Assembly (NCBI RefSeq): GCF_000725485.1
Contig: NZ_JOAG01000037.1
Coordinates: forward strand, 62,001-126,000
Length of the DNA: 64,000 nt
Direction: 5' to 3'
From: Nonomuraea candida
GTDB taxonomy: Bacteria; Actinomycetota; Actinomycetes; Streptosporangiales; Streptosporangiaceae
Shown: in pieces, positions 7,316 through 15,926 of the stretch
Layout of the letters: every line of letters begins with the position of its first letter
Numbering within the stretch: the stretch's first letter is position 1
Translations under genes and position numbers: made by a program
The notes under the pieces: generated by a model
What the model was told of the DNA's origin: nothing
The model's input: the letters and a program-made list of their open reading frames with translations, nothing else
Databases searched by the model: none

Positions 7316-10300
7316 CTACCGGCTGGAGGTCAGGCTGGACGTCCAGAGGATCAGATGGTCGGCGTCGTACGTCGTCGAGCGGCCGAGCGCCACCACCTCC
7401 GAGCCCGCCACCGCCACCGCCGACAACCACTGCGCCCCCTGGCCCGCCAGGCGGTCCTTGGTGAGCGCCATGCGGTTCCAGGACAGGCCGTCCTGCGACG
7501 TCCAGGCCGCGCTGTCGCCCTCGCCCGGCGTGCCGTGCCAGCCGACCGCCACGAGCCCCTCCCCGGCCTCCGCCAGGTCGTACACCGCCGCCGCCCGGTC
7601 CGCGGGCAGCCAGGCCGTCTCCCAGCTCTGGCCGTCGTCGTCCGAGACGGCGGCGAACGCGCGCCGCGCCCCGTCCGTCATGGCCGTGCCGATGGCCACG
7701 AGCCGGTCCTGGTGGGCCACGACCCGGCGCAGCCCGGCCGACGTGGCGCCGGGCGGGGTCACGCGCTTGCGGGCGGTCCAGTTGACGCCGTCCTCGGAGT
7801 GCCAGACCACGCTGTGCTCCTGGCCGGCGTCGCCGGAGCCGCCCACCGCGACGTACCCGCCGCCGGTGGCGACCGCGTCGTGGACGCGCACGCCGGAGCC
7901 GCCCTGCGGCAGCTTCCTGGACCTGGTGTACTTGCGCGTGTCGGGGGTGAACCACATGGCGGCGCCGATCGCGCCCGACTGGTCCCTGGTCTCGCCGGCC
8001 ACCACATAGCCGTCCTTGCCCGCCGTCACCACCCGGGCGCGCAGGTGGAAGTGCTCCGGCCGGCGGGCCAGGTCGCCCGCGACGTCGACCCGCTTCCAGG
8101 TCTCGCCGTCGGTGGAGGTGACGAGGAGGGGGTCGGTGACGGCGACGTTCGTCTCGGTGCCGCCGACGGCCAGCCAGCCGCGCCCGCCGTGCGCCACGTC
8201 CTCCAGCGTCTGCCTGCCGGCGCCGCCCAGGCTCATGGACTTCCAGCTCTTCCAGTTCTTGATCGTCCACAGGCCGGCGTCGCCGGAGGCCGAGCCCACG
8301 GCGACGTACCGGCCGTCGTGGTCGGCCAGCGCGTTCGTCTCGCGGGCGATCCTGGTCAGGCCCTCGACCTCGCCCAGCCGTACGCGGGAGGCGGAGCCGC
8401 GCGGCGGCGCGGCCACCAGCACGAGCTGGTTGTCCACGTCGGAGGCCGCCTGGTCGCCGCCGGCGAACAGGGTGCCGCCCTCGGAGATCGTGAACCCGCG
8501 CAGCGTCGCCCCCGTCAGGCCGTCCAGCTCGGCCCGCCTGTCCCAGTCGCGCCCGTCGGTGCTGCTCAGCACGGTGTACTTGCCCAGCCCCGCCTGGCTG
8601 ACCGCCGCCACGCCCGAGGGGTAGGAGACCAGCGACTCCACGCCCACGCTCGCGGGGTCGAGGCCGCGGATGGAGCCGCACTGCGACCACTGCTCGCCCG
8701 TCGGGGAGCAGTAGACGCGTACGTCGCCGTCGATCGTCCGCCGCCGGGTGGGCACCAGCACGAACTGTTTCGGCAGCACCGCCACCATCCCCGCGCGGGG
8801 GTCGGTGGCCTCGGGGAGCTGGAAGCCGGTCGCCTGCCAGTCGCGCCCGCCGTTCGCCGAGCGCAGCACCCGCGATCCCTCGCCGTCCGCGGGTACACCG
8901 ATGGCCACGACCGTGTCGCCCTTGGCGACCACGGCCCTGATGAGCCGCACTCCCAGCTCCCTGGTCTCGACGCGTTCCCAGCTCGCGCCGTCGGACGAGC
9001 GCCAGGCCGCCGGGCCGGTGCCGCCGTCGGGGCCGGTCGTCCTGCCGACCGCGACGAAGCCCGAGCGCGTCCTGGCGATGTCCTCGATGTGGTCGCCGGA
9101 CCTGAACGCGCTCAGCCCCGACTCCGGCACGGCCGTCCAACTGGAGCCGTCGGTGCTGGTCCACAGGCCGCGCTCGCCCGTGGCCTCGTCGCCGCCGCTG
9201 GCCAGCCACCGGCCGTCGCCGCCGACGACGCGCCGCACGGTGGGCGTGGAGGCGCCGTTCACCTGGCCGAGCCGCCAGGTCTTGCCGCCGTTCGGGGAGA
9301 ACAGGAAGAGCGGGCGCGGGGTCGGGCTCGTCGTGTCGCTGCCGACCGCCACCACCGCGCGGCCGACCGAGGTCATGTCGTTGAGCTTCTGGTCGGTGCC
9401 GTCCCCGGCGGCGGGGACGGTGAACAGCTCGTCCCCCGACCTGCCGGTGCCCGCCGCCAGGCGCAGGCCCTGGGCCTGGTCGTCGTTCCACTGCCAGACG
9501 AGCACGCCGGTGGCCACCAGGACCGCCACGGCCACGGTCAGGACGGCGGGCACGGCCCTGCTGCCCCGGCGTGTGGGGCTCGATCTGCGTACGGCGGCGG
9601 GGGCGGGGCCCCTGTGGTGGCGTCCGCCCTGGGGGCGGGGCGGACCGGTGGCGACGAGGAGGTCGGGCCTGGTGGGACGGCCGGCGGGCGGCCGGCCGAC
9701 CCGGCGCACCTCGGTGTCGTGCCGGTCGTCCCGATCGTCCCTGTCGTTCCCGTCGTCCCTGTCGTCACGGCCGTCACGGCCGTCGGCGTCGTCGGCGTCG
9801 TCGGGCGTCTCTCTCGCCCGGTCCTCGCGGATCGGCACCCGGTACACCAGCCGGTAGGGGGCCGCGCGGCCGCCCTCGGCGTGCCCCGCCTCCTGCGCCG
9901 CCTCGCGTCCCGCCTCTCGCGGCTCCGCCTGTGCCGGCTCCCGTGCCGCGTCCTGGCGCGGGTCGGGCGTGCCGGCGGACGGTGAGGCGGGCGCGGCCAG
10001 GTCTCCGGGCGAGGTGGCCGCGACAGGCGCTGCCGGCTCCCCCGGTGAGGTGGTCCCGGCGGGGTCGGCGGGCGGGGGCGGCTCGGCCGGGCCGGGGCGC
10101 GGAGGGCCGCCGGCGACGAGCTTGTCGGGCCTGTTGACGATGCGCCGGGGCCGGCGGCGCGGCTCGACCTCGGGCTCCGCCGTCGGCGAGCTGTACGGCC
10201 TGCGCCCCTTGGGCGGATCGTGGGGGTCGTCCGCCGGCACCGGGGCGGAGAACGGCGGCAGCCCCCAAGGCGAGATCAGCGGTAGACCCCTGGTCCGATC

Positions 10301-10432
10301 GTCGGTGGGACCCGGCGGCGAGTGGCTGATCCGGGGCTCTTCGGGAGGAGAATGGGGTTCAGGGGCGCCCTCGGAATGCGGGGCGTCGTCTTCCGGCGGT
10401 CGCCGTGGCGGTTCGCTGGGGCCGGAGGCCAC
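7316..10432 (-). CDS. Large membrane-anchored beta-propeller protein with sialidase-type Asp-box repeats
   Basis: A 1038-residue protein in three parts. Residues 1-290 are a long, presumably cytoplasmic, proline- and charge-rich region with a D/R stretch near 210-240 (DDRDDGNDRDDRDDRHD). One membrane helix follows (about 293-313, AVPAVLTVAVAVLVATGV). About 720 extracellular residues then hold many BNR/Asp-box repeats of the S-x-D-G-x-x-W type (SSDGASWERV, STDGRDWDRR, SEDGVNWTAR, SQDGLSWNRM), predicting a beta-propeller. Catalytic sialidase residues are not evident, so it may be a sensor or binding scaffold. It stands alone; the preceding 172 bp show no clear signal. Confidence 0.7.
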   Translation of the reverse strand: MASGPSEPPRRPPEDDAPHSEGAPEPHSPPEEPRISHSPPGPTDDRTRGLPLISPWGLPPFSAPVPADDPHDPPKGRRPYSSPTAEPEVEPRRRPRRIVNRPDKLVAGGPPRPGPAEPPPPADPAGTTSPGEPAAPVAATSPGDLAAPASPSAGTPDPRQDAAREPAQAEPREAGREAAQEAGHAEGGRAAPYRLVYRVPIREDRARETPDDADDADGRDGRDDRDDGNDRDDRDDRHDTEVRRVGRPPAGRPTRPDLLVATGPPRPQGGRHHRGPAPAAVRRSSPTRRGSRAVPAVLTVAVAVLVATGVLVWQWNDDQAQGLRLAAGTGRSGDELFTVPAAGDGTDQKLNDMTSVGRAVVAVGSDTTSPTPRPLFLFSPNGGKTWRLGQVNGASTPTVRRVVGGDGRWLASGGDEATGERGLWTSTDGSSWTAVPESGLSAFRSGDHIEDIARTRSGFVAVGRTTGPDGGTGPAAWRSSDGASWERVETRELGVRLIRAVVAKGDTVVAIGVPADGEGSRVLRSANGGRDWQATGFQLPEATDPRAGMVAVLPKQFVLVPTRRRTIDGDVRVYCSPTGEQWSQCGSIRGLDPASVGVESLVSYPSGVAAVSQAGLGKYTVLSSTDGRDWDRRAELDGLTGATLRGFTISEGGTLFAGGDQAASDVDNQLVLVAAPPRGSASRVRLGEVEGLTRIARETNALADHDGRYVAVGSASGDAGLWTIKNWKSWKSMSLGGAGRQTLEDVAHGGRGWLAVGGTETNVAVTDPLLVTSTDGETWKRVDVAGDLARRPEHFHLRARVVTAGKDGYVVAGETRDQSGAIGAAMWFTPDTRKYTRSRKLPQGGSGVRVHDAVATGGGYVAVGGSGDAGQEHSVVWHSEDGVNWTARKRVTPPGATSAGLRRVVAHQDRLVAIGTAMTDGARRAFAAVSDDDGQSWETAWLPADRAAAVYDLAEAGEGLVAVGWHGTPGEGDSAAWTSQDGLSWNRMALTKDRLAGQGAQWLSAVAVAGSEVVALGRSTTYDADHLILWTSSLTSSR

Positions 10433-10604
10433 GCGCCCTACCTCCTAGTCGAACGAGTCGTACGAGTCGATCCCGGCCGCGTCAGCGGACCGTTCCAGGG
10501 CGGCCGGGGAGAACCCGCGACCGTCCCGACAGCATCCAGACCAACATGCCTGAGCCGGAATAGCGAGACCTCTCTAGCGAGATTCCCCGCACCTCTCGCC
10601 GGAT

Positions 10605-11765
10605 TTATTGCGAAATGTCGCTAATTGCCCGCTTTTTGGCTAGATACATCACACCAAACGCATACACCCCGAGTTGCACCACGGTTCCCGCCAACGCCTG
10701 CCACGGCACCGGCACCTTGGCCTGATCGAGCGCGTCTTCGAGGTTCCCGGCGGCGGCGCTCACCCCGAAGGCCACGACGTTGTTGATGACGTGCAGGGCG
10801 ATCGGCGCCTCCAGTCCCCCCGTACGCACCGCCAGCCACGCCATGACCGCCCCGAACGCGAACACGTCGAGCAGCCCGGCCCACGAATACCCGTGCAGCG
10901 AGGCGAAGAGCGCGGACCCGATGAGGATGCCCCACACCGGGTTGCGCACGTGCGCGCCGACGGCCTGCATGAACCAGCCGCGGAAGACGTACTCCTCCGC
11001 CGCCGCCTGGAACGGCACCAGCAGCACGATCACGGCGAGCAGCGGCAGGAAGACCTGCCACCCGGCCCAGCCGAACAGCTCGGCGTCCAGGCCCGCGGCC
11101 GACAGCACCAGCCACTGCACGGTCTGTCCCAGCACGAGCGCGAGCACGGCCAACCCGCCGCAGCTCAGCATCCAGGACCAGCGCAGCCGCCCGGCCACCG
11201 ACGAGAGCGTGCCCGGCCTGCGCCGCTGGATGAGCGCCGCCGTGCCGAACACGAGCAGCAGCACCGGCGCGATGGACAGCAGCGTCATGGACAGCCCGAA
11301 GGGCGTGCCCTCCGGCACCCCGGTCGCCGGGTCGATCGGCGAGGGCAGGCCGAACAGCACCGCCACCAGCATGGAGGCGAAGACGACCACGATGCCGATC
11401 ACGAAGAAGCCGACGCCGACGACGAGCGTGCCGACGATGGCCTGCCACGGGCGGGTGGCGGGGGTCCGCGCGAGGTGGTCGAACCGCGCCCCGCGCGGGA
11501 CCGGCAGGAACCAGGACTGCGGCTGCCCCGGATAGGGCTGCCCGGGGGCCGGAGCGCCGTACGGGCCGGGGGGCGGCGCATCGTACGGGCCGGGGCCCGG
11601 CGGGCCATAGGGACCGGGGCCCGGAGCGCCCTGGGACGGGCCGGGAGCCGGAGGACCGTAGGGACCGGGGCCCGGCGGGCCGTACGGACCGGGGCCCGGA
11701 GCGCCGTGGGGTGTGCCGGCGTCCGGAGCGCCGTACGGACGATGAGGCCCTGGATTCTCCTGCAT
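10605..11765 (-). CDS. CPBP-family intramembrane glutamic protease with proline/glycine-rich N-terminus
   Basis: A 386-residue protein. Residues 1-95 are a repeated PYGPPGPGP-type low-complexity cytoplasmic tail. About eight membrane helices follow, carrying the Abi/CPBP (Rce1-like) motifs: EEYVFRGWF (catalytic Glu pair and Arg), FASLHGYSW (His) and HVINNVVAFG (His/Asn). Family members cleave membrane substrates or provide bacteriocin self-immunity; nothing here points to a bacteriocin. ATG 11765 (MQENPGPHRPYG) precedes the repeats directly. It is divergent from the exported protein at 11865. Confidence 0.8.
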   Translation of the reverse strand: MQENPGPHRPYGAPDAGTPHGAPGPGPYGPPGPGPYGPPAPGPSQGAPGPGPYGPPGPGPYDAPPPGPYGAPAPGQPYPGQPQSWFLPVPRGARFDHLARTPATRPWQAIVGTLVVGVGFFVIGIVVVFASMLVAVLFGLPSPIDPATGVPEGTPFGLSMTLLSIAPVLLLVFGTAALIQRRRPGTLSSVAGRLRWSWMLSCGGLAVLALVLGQTVQWLVLSAAGLDAELFGWAGWQVFLPLLAVIVLLVPFQAAAEEYVFRGWFMQAVGAHVRNPVWGILIGSALFASLHGYSWAGLLDVFAFGAVMAWLAVRTGGLEAPIALHVINNVVAFGVSAAAGNLEDALDQAKVPVPWQALAGTVVQLGVYAFGVMYLAKKRAISDISQ

Positions 11766-11864
11766 AACCCCATTCTGTCCACTTGATGCGCATTAGTTCA
11801 CAGACGGTCCACTGTTTTAGGCGGATGCTCGGAGTCGTAGGCAATCCGACCCCGGGAGCAGACC

Positions 11865-12593
11865 ATGTCAAGGCTGGGACCTGTCATCACCCTCGCGGCG
11901 GGCGCAGCGCTCGCCGTGGGGCTCGGTGTCGCCAGCATCACCGCGACACCGGCGGCCGAGGATACGGCCGCCGGCACCGCCGCCCAGGCGCCCGGCGCGG
12001 AGGGCACCGCCGCGCCATCGGCGTCACCGTCACCGTCACCCTCACCCTCGTCCTCGTCCTCGTCCTCGCCGGAGCGCACGCGGCAGGAGAAGACCGCCAA
12101 GGCGGACTACGGCGGCCGGGTGAAGGGCGACGTCGCGCTCATCGCCATCTCCATCAGGAACGGCAAGGCCGTCGCCTACTTCTGCGACGGCAGACGGGAG
12201 GCGTGGTTCAAGGGCTCGGAGTCGCCCGGCGGGCTGCGGCTCAAGGGCGTGGCGGGCGGCGGCTCCGAGCTGGCGGCCACGCTGGACGGCGGCCGGGCCG
12301 AGGGCCGGGTCTCCGTCGGGGGCCGGAAGTGGGACTTCACCGCGCCCGCGGTGGTCAAGCCGTCCGGCCTCTACCGGGCCACCGCCCTCGTCAGAGGCGC
12401 CAGGCTGCGCGCGGGCTGGATCGTCATCAGGAACCCGGACGGCGGCTACGAGCAGGTCGGCGCCGCCTTCGCCGGAGAGGAACGGCTCGACATCCCGCGG
12501 CTCGACGGCGAACGGCCGACCGCGCCCGTGACGATCGACGGCACCACGGTCACCCCCGAGGACGTCGACGGCTTCATCGAGGAGATGCGATGA
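11865..12593 (+). CDS. Exported protein of unknown function with Ser/Pro linker
   Basis: A 242-residue protein. Residues 1-28 form a signal peptide or single N-terminal helix (PVITLAAGAALAVGLGVASI), followed by a flexible segment of alternating Ser/Pro and a Ser run (about 50-70) and a globular domain from about 80 (GDVALIAISIRNGKAVAYFCDG). I do not recognise the domain. Its stop overlaps the next ORF as ATGA, and a DUF6529 membrane protein follows, so the three are probably translated together and the exported domain may act with that membrane protein. Confidence 0.6.
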   Translation: MSRLGPVITLAAGAALAVGLGVASITATPAAEDTAAGTAAQAPGAEGTAAPSASPSPSPSPSSSSSSSPERTRQEKTAKADYGGRVKGDVALIAISIRNGKAVAYFCDGRREAWFKGSESPGGLRLKGVAGGGSELAATLDGGRAEGRVSVGGRKWDFTAPAVVKPSGLYRATALVRGARLRAGWIVIRNPDGGYEQVGAAFAGEERLDIPRLDGERPTAPVTIDGTTVTPEDVDGFIEEMR

Positions 12594-12709
12594 CCGACGC
12601 GCCGACCACCCAGCCGACCACCCGGCAGACCATCCGGCAAGCCACCCGGCAGACCATCCGGCAGACCATCCGGCAAGCCACTCAGCAGACCACTCAGGAG
12701 ACGCGATGA
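12590..12709 (+). CDS. 39-codon repeat ORF linking two genes by ATGA overlaps
   Basis: A 39-codon frame with ATGA overlaps at both ends (12590-12593 and 12706-12709). From about 12627 it is a 12-bp tandem repeat giving the tetrapeptides RQTI, RQAT, RQTI, RQTI, RQAT, QQTT. Its two borders are nearly identical (ggagatgcgatgaccg and ggagacgcgatgaccg), suggesting the segment arose when the ribosome-binding/stop/start junction was duplicated and expanded. It may be only a relay keeping ribosomes running into the DUF6529 gene; no family is recognised. Confidence 0.45.
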   Translation: MTDAPTTQPTTRQTIRQATRQTIRQTIRQATQQTTQETR

Positions 12710-13251
12710 CCGCCATCCACCAACGGCCCGCCCGCGGCCTCGCCCCGTTACTGGTGCCGCTCGCGGTGGGCGGCCTCGTGGTGCTCGCGCTCGGCGTCTA
12801 CGGGCGGGCGCACACGCCCACCGGCTTCGCGGTGGGCGTGGCCGGCTTCTCCGCCGCGCTGCCCATGAAGGTGTGGCTCACCACGGGCGCGTTCGTGCTG
12901 GCCGTCGTGCAGGTGGTCTCGGCCCTGTCGATGTGGGGCAGGCTCGGGATCGCGATCCCGCCCGCCGTGCACCGCTGGTCGGGACGGCTGGCGTTCCTGC
13001 TCACGATCCCGGTCGCCTTCCACTGCCTGTACGCCCTGGGCCTGCAGTACGACGTGCCCCGCGTGCTCGCCCACTCCCTGCTCGGCTGCTTCTTCTACGG
13101 CGTGTTCACCGCGAAGATGCTGGCCCTGCCCGGGCGTGGCGCGCCGGGCTGGACGCTGCCCGTGCTCGGGGGGCTGGCGTTCACGCTGCTCGTGGGGCTC
13201 TGGCTGACCTCGTCGTTCTGGTTCTTCACCGCCGTCGGCTTCAAGGTGTGA
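12706..13251 (+). CDS. DUF6529 membrane protein, possible b-type haem membrane domain
   Basis: A 181-residue membrane protein of the actinobacterial DUF6529 family with five predicted helices. Histidines in the central helices (HRWSGRLAF, VAFHCLYAL, LAHSLLGCFF) are spaced as in cytochrome b561 or ferric-reductase-like domains, so haem binding is plausible but unproven. The preceding GGAGACGCG gives a ribosome-binding site and the start overlaps the stop of the repeat ORF. It may form a membrane redox unit with the exported protein upstream. Its 3' end overlaps the convergent CitE-like gene by 11 bp. Confidence 0.65.
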   Translation: MTAIHQRPARGLAPLLVPLAVGGLVVLALGVYGRAHTPTGFAVGVAGFSAALPMKVWLTTGAFVLAVVQVVSALSMWGRLGIAIPPAVHRWSGRLAFLLTIPVAFHCLYALGLQYDVPRVLAHSLLGCFFYGVFTAKMLALPGRGAPGWTLPVLGGLAFTLLVGLWLTSSFWFFTAVGFKV

Positions 13252-14179
13252 ACCTCTTCGTCCGGCTCAGCCCGGCCGCCCGCCCCTTGGCGGCCACGAC
13301 GAGCGCCATCTTCCTGGACGCCTCGTCGATCATCTCGTCGCCCAGCATGACCGCGCCGCGCTTCTCCACGGTGGTGTAGTGCTCGTACGCCTCCAGGATC
13401 AGCTCGGCGTGGTCATAGTCCTCCTGGGAGGGCGAGAACACCTCGTTGGCGGCGTCCACCTGCGCCGGGTGCAGCACCCACTTGCCGTCGAACCCCAGCG
13501 CCGCCGCCCTGTGCGCGACCCTGCGGAAGCCCTCGACGTCCTTGATCTGCAGGTAGGGCCCGTCGATCACCTGGAGGTCGTGCATCCGGGCGGCCATCAG
13601 CAGCCGCATGAGGATGTAGTGGTAGGCGTCGCCCTCGACATAGCCCGGCGGCTGCTCGCCCACGACGAGCGTGCGCATGTTGATCGAGGCCATGAAGTCG
13701 GCGGGGCCGAACACGAGCGTCTCCAGCCGCCCGGAGGAGCCGGCGATGGCGTCCACGTTGACCAGGCCGCGGGCGTTCTCGATCTGCGCCTCGATGCCGA
13801 TGCGGCCGACCTCGTAGCCCATCGTCTTCTCGATCTGGGTGAGCAGCGTGTCGAGCCAGACCACCTCGGTCGGGTCCTGGACCTTGGGCAGCATGAGGCA
13901 GTCGAGGAACTCCCCCGCCCCCTCGACGATCTCGATCACGTCGCGGTACGTCCACCGCGTCGTCAGGTCGTTCACCCTGACCACGCGCGTCTTGCCCGAC
14001 CAGTCGCCCTCACGCAGGGCGGCGACGATGTTCGCCCGCGCCTCCTCCTTTGCCGCCGGCGCGACGGAGTCCTCCAGGTCGAGGAAGACCTCGTCCACGG
14101 GCAGGGTCTGGGCCTTCTCCAGGAACCGGGGGTTGCTGCCTGGCACGGCGAGCACCGAACGTCGTGAGCGCATGCGCAC
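13241..14179 (-). CDS. HpcH/HpaI aldolase - citrate lyase beta (CitE-like) family protein
   Basis: A 312-residue TIM-barrel enzyme of the CitE/malyl-CoA lyase family. Characteristic blocks are RSVLAVPGSNPRFLEKA at the N-terminus, DLEDSVAP (acidic metal-site region), IEAQIENARGLVN (catalytic Glu region) and GFDGKWVLHPAQVD. These enzymes cleave or form CoA thioesters such as malyl-CoA, methylmalyl-CoA or citramalyl-CoA; closest in style are L-malyl-CoA/beta-methylmalyl-CoA lyases. GTG 14179. It stands alone apart from a possible small ORF upstream and overlaps the DUF6529 gene end by 11 bp. Confidence 0.82.
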   Translation of the reverse strand: MRMRSRRSVLAVPGSNPRFLEKAQTLPVDEVFLDLEDSVAPAAKEEARANIVAALREGDWSGKTRVVRVNDLTTRWTYRDVIEIVEGAGEFLDCLMLPKVQDPTEVVWLDTLLTQIEKTMGYEVGRIGIEAQIENARGLVNVDAIAGSSGRLETLVFGPADFMASINMRTLVVGEQPPGYVEGDAYHYILMRLLMAARMHDLQVIDGPYLQIKDVEGFRRVAHRAAALGFDGKWVLHPAQVDAANEVFSPSQEDYDHAELILEAYEHYTTVEKRGAVMLGDEMIDEASRKMALVVAAKGRAAGLSRTKRFTP

Positions 14180-14194
14180 ACCGTACTTCGGCTG

Positions 14195-14323
14195 TCAGCC
14201 GGTGAACCCGTTGGCCTCCAGCCTGGCGATCAGTCCGTCGATGCCGCACGGCTCGTCCCAGCCGGGCAGCGACACCATCTCGGTCCTGCCGCCCACCGCG
14301 CGGGCGCGCCCGTCGCGGCCCAT
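14195..14323 (-). CDS. Possible small protein (42 residues)
   Basis: A short frame whose ATG at 14323 follows an AGGGGG Shine-Dalgarno-like site at 10 nt spacing; an ATG nine bases earlier is too close to that site. The deduced peptide contains MVSLPGWDEPCGIDGL and ends EANGFTG. It lies just upstream of the CitE-like gene on the same strand. No family is recognised and it may be spurious; amino-acid composition is not the arginine-rich kind typical of shadow frames. Confidence 0.35.
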   Translation of the reverse strand: MGRDGRARAVGGRTEMVSLPGWDEPCGIDGLIARLEANGFTG

Positions 14324-14385
14324 CGTTCGCATGCCCCCTATGGCGGGATCGTGGCGGCGGCGGTTCGCCGGTTACAGTCGGAGCT

Positions 14386-14754
14386 GTGAGCGACAACACC
14401 GCGGCCATCGAGGAGGGCGCCAAGAAGTCGGGCATCCTCTGGCTCGCCCTCGACCGCCCCCGCCTGGCCTGGCACGCCTGGCACGACGGCGCGATCTACC
14501 TGGTCACCGGGGGCGAGGAGCAGCAGTTGCCCGGCCTCGACGCGCTCGACCGGGTGCGCGTGACGCTGCGCAGCAAGGACAACGGCGCGAGGCTGGTGGA
14601 GTTCGAGGCCGCGGTCTCGGCCGTCGACCAGGCGGCGGCGCCCGACGTCGTGGCGGTGCTGGCCAAGGAGCGGCTCAACGCCCGCGACAGCGAGCACCTG
14701 CCCGAGCGCTGGGCCCGCGAGTCCACCATCTGGCGGCTCACCCCGCAACACTGA
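14386..14754 (+). CDS. Conserved actinobacterial hypothetical protein
   Basis: A 122-residue soluble protein without a motif I can assign. Features seen are KKSGILWLALDRPRLAWHAWHDGAIYLVTGG, read as a beta-strand-rich start, followed by an alternating charged region. The pattern of hydrophobic strands vaguely recalls FMN-binding split barrels, but that is a guess. GTG start at 14386. The last codons plus stop belong to a 26-bp unit repeated three times. Confidence 0.6.
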   Translation: MSDNTAAIEEGAKKSGILWLALDRPRLAWHAWHDGAIYLVTGGEEQQLPGLDALDRVRVTLRSKDNGARLVEFEAAVSAVDQAAAPDVVAVLAKERLNARDSEHLPERWARESTIWRLTPQH

Positions 14755-14818
14755 CCGCCCAGGCCACCTCGCAACCGTGACCGCCCAAGCCGCCCCGCAA
14801 CGGTGACCGCGCGGGCGG
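14741..14818. repeat. 26-bp tandem repeat x3 containing the stop codon
   Basis: Units 14741-14766, 14767-14792 and 14793-14818 share the core CGCAAC-N2-TGACCGC. The first unit encodes the final codons and TGA of the 122-residue protein; units two and three carry the same TGA at the same place outside the gene. Confidence 0.85.
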
Positions 14819-14848
14819 CGCCGGCCTCACCCGGCGCGGCCCTCCAGG

Positions 14849-15829
14849 TCACCCGGACGTCGTGACGGGCGCGGCCTCCTGGCCGCTCTCGCGGCCCGTC
14901 CCGGGGGCGGGGGCGGGGAGTTCCGGCTGGGCACTGGCGGTGGCGGTCTGGGCGAGCAGCGCGCCGGAGAGCACGATCAGGCCGCCCACGATCTGGAACA
15001 CGCCGAGCGTCTCGCCGACCAGCCCCCAGGCCACGATCGCGCCGCCGATCACCTCAAGGGAGGCCACGGTGGCCCCCACCGCGGCCGACAACCGCCGCAC
15101 GGCGTTGACCCCCAGGATGTACGCCACCACGGTGGCGATCACCACCATCCACAGGTAGGCCCCCAGCACCGGCAGCCGCAGCCCGCCCGCCGGCGCGGTG
15201 GTGGTCGTGAAGGCGTCCCACGGGATGTTCCACGGCCGGGCGAACGGGATCAGCACGACGGCCGCCCCCGTCATGCCCCAGGCGATCAGCCCGAGCGGGT
15301 CCACGTCGTCGCCGAAGCTATCGTTCATCAGGAAATATCCGGCGCAACACGCCCCGGCGAGCAGGGCGAGCAGCAGCCCCAGCGCGTCCAGCCGGAGCCC
15401 CTGCCACGCCTCCACGACGATGGCCAGGCCGACGACCGCGACGACCGCGCCGACGTAGGCGGCCCGCGCGAGGCGTACCTTGCGGACGAACCGCACCCAG
15501 ACCACCACCATCACCGGCGCCATGAACTCCAGCAGCAGCGCGATCCCCACCGGCAGCCGGGTGATCGCCAGGAAGTACAGCGCCTGCACGCCTGCCACGG
15601 CCATGACCGCGTACAGGGCGAAGAACGGCAGCCTGGGGCCGGGGATGCGCAGCGCCCGCGGTCTCACCGCGACCAGCACGGCCACCAGCAGCAGCCCCGC
15701 GCCCGCCAGTCGCGTCCACACGGCCTCGATCGGCGCCAGCCCCGCCGCGTTCAGGTATTTGGCCATGGGCCCCGAGAACGCGAAACAACACGAGGACACG
15801 AACGCGAGCGCGAGCCCCCCATACCTCAT
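14849..15829 (-). CDS. EamA-family (DMT superfamily) transporter
   Basis: A 326-residue membrane protein with ten predicted helices arranged as two EamA repeats of five. The first begins MRYGGLALAFVSSCCFAFSGPMAKYL and the second at about residue 150 (GLLLALLAGACCAGYFLMND). The family exports amino acids, nucleosides or other metabolites; the substrate is unknown. ATG 15829 is preferred because the first helix follows at once; the frame could extend to 15880 with a non-membrane leader. Confidence 0.82.
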   Translation of the reverse strand: MRYGGLALAFVSSCCFAFSGPMAKYLNAAGLAPIEAVWTRLAGAGLLLVAVLVAVRPRALRIPGPRLPFFALYAVMAVAGVQALYFLAITRLPVGIALLLEFMAPVMVVVWVRFVRKVRLARAAYVGAVVAVVGLAIVVEAWQGLRLDALGLLLALLAGACCAGYFLMNDSFGDDVDPLGLIAWGMTGAAVVLIPFARPWNIPWDAFTTTTAPAGGLRLPVLGAYLWMVVIATVVAYILGVNAVRRLSAAVGATVASLEVIGGAIVAWGLVGETLGVFQIVGGLIVLSGALLAQTATASAQPELPAPAPGTGRESGQEAAPVTTSG

Positions 15830-15926
15830 CGCACACCTGCCTGCCGAGTAATGACCGTGAAGTGCGTTTGATACTGACATGTCCGGCGTCCCGGGCGCAA
15901 TGGGGCGGCGCTGTTAGCCTGGCCAG

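Noticed and set aside
15840..15926. Mg riboswitch before the MgtE-like gene
   Set aside because: The leader is very short or absent, with a -10-like box seven bases from the GTG, so there is no room for a riboswitch.
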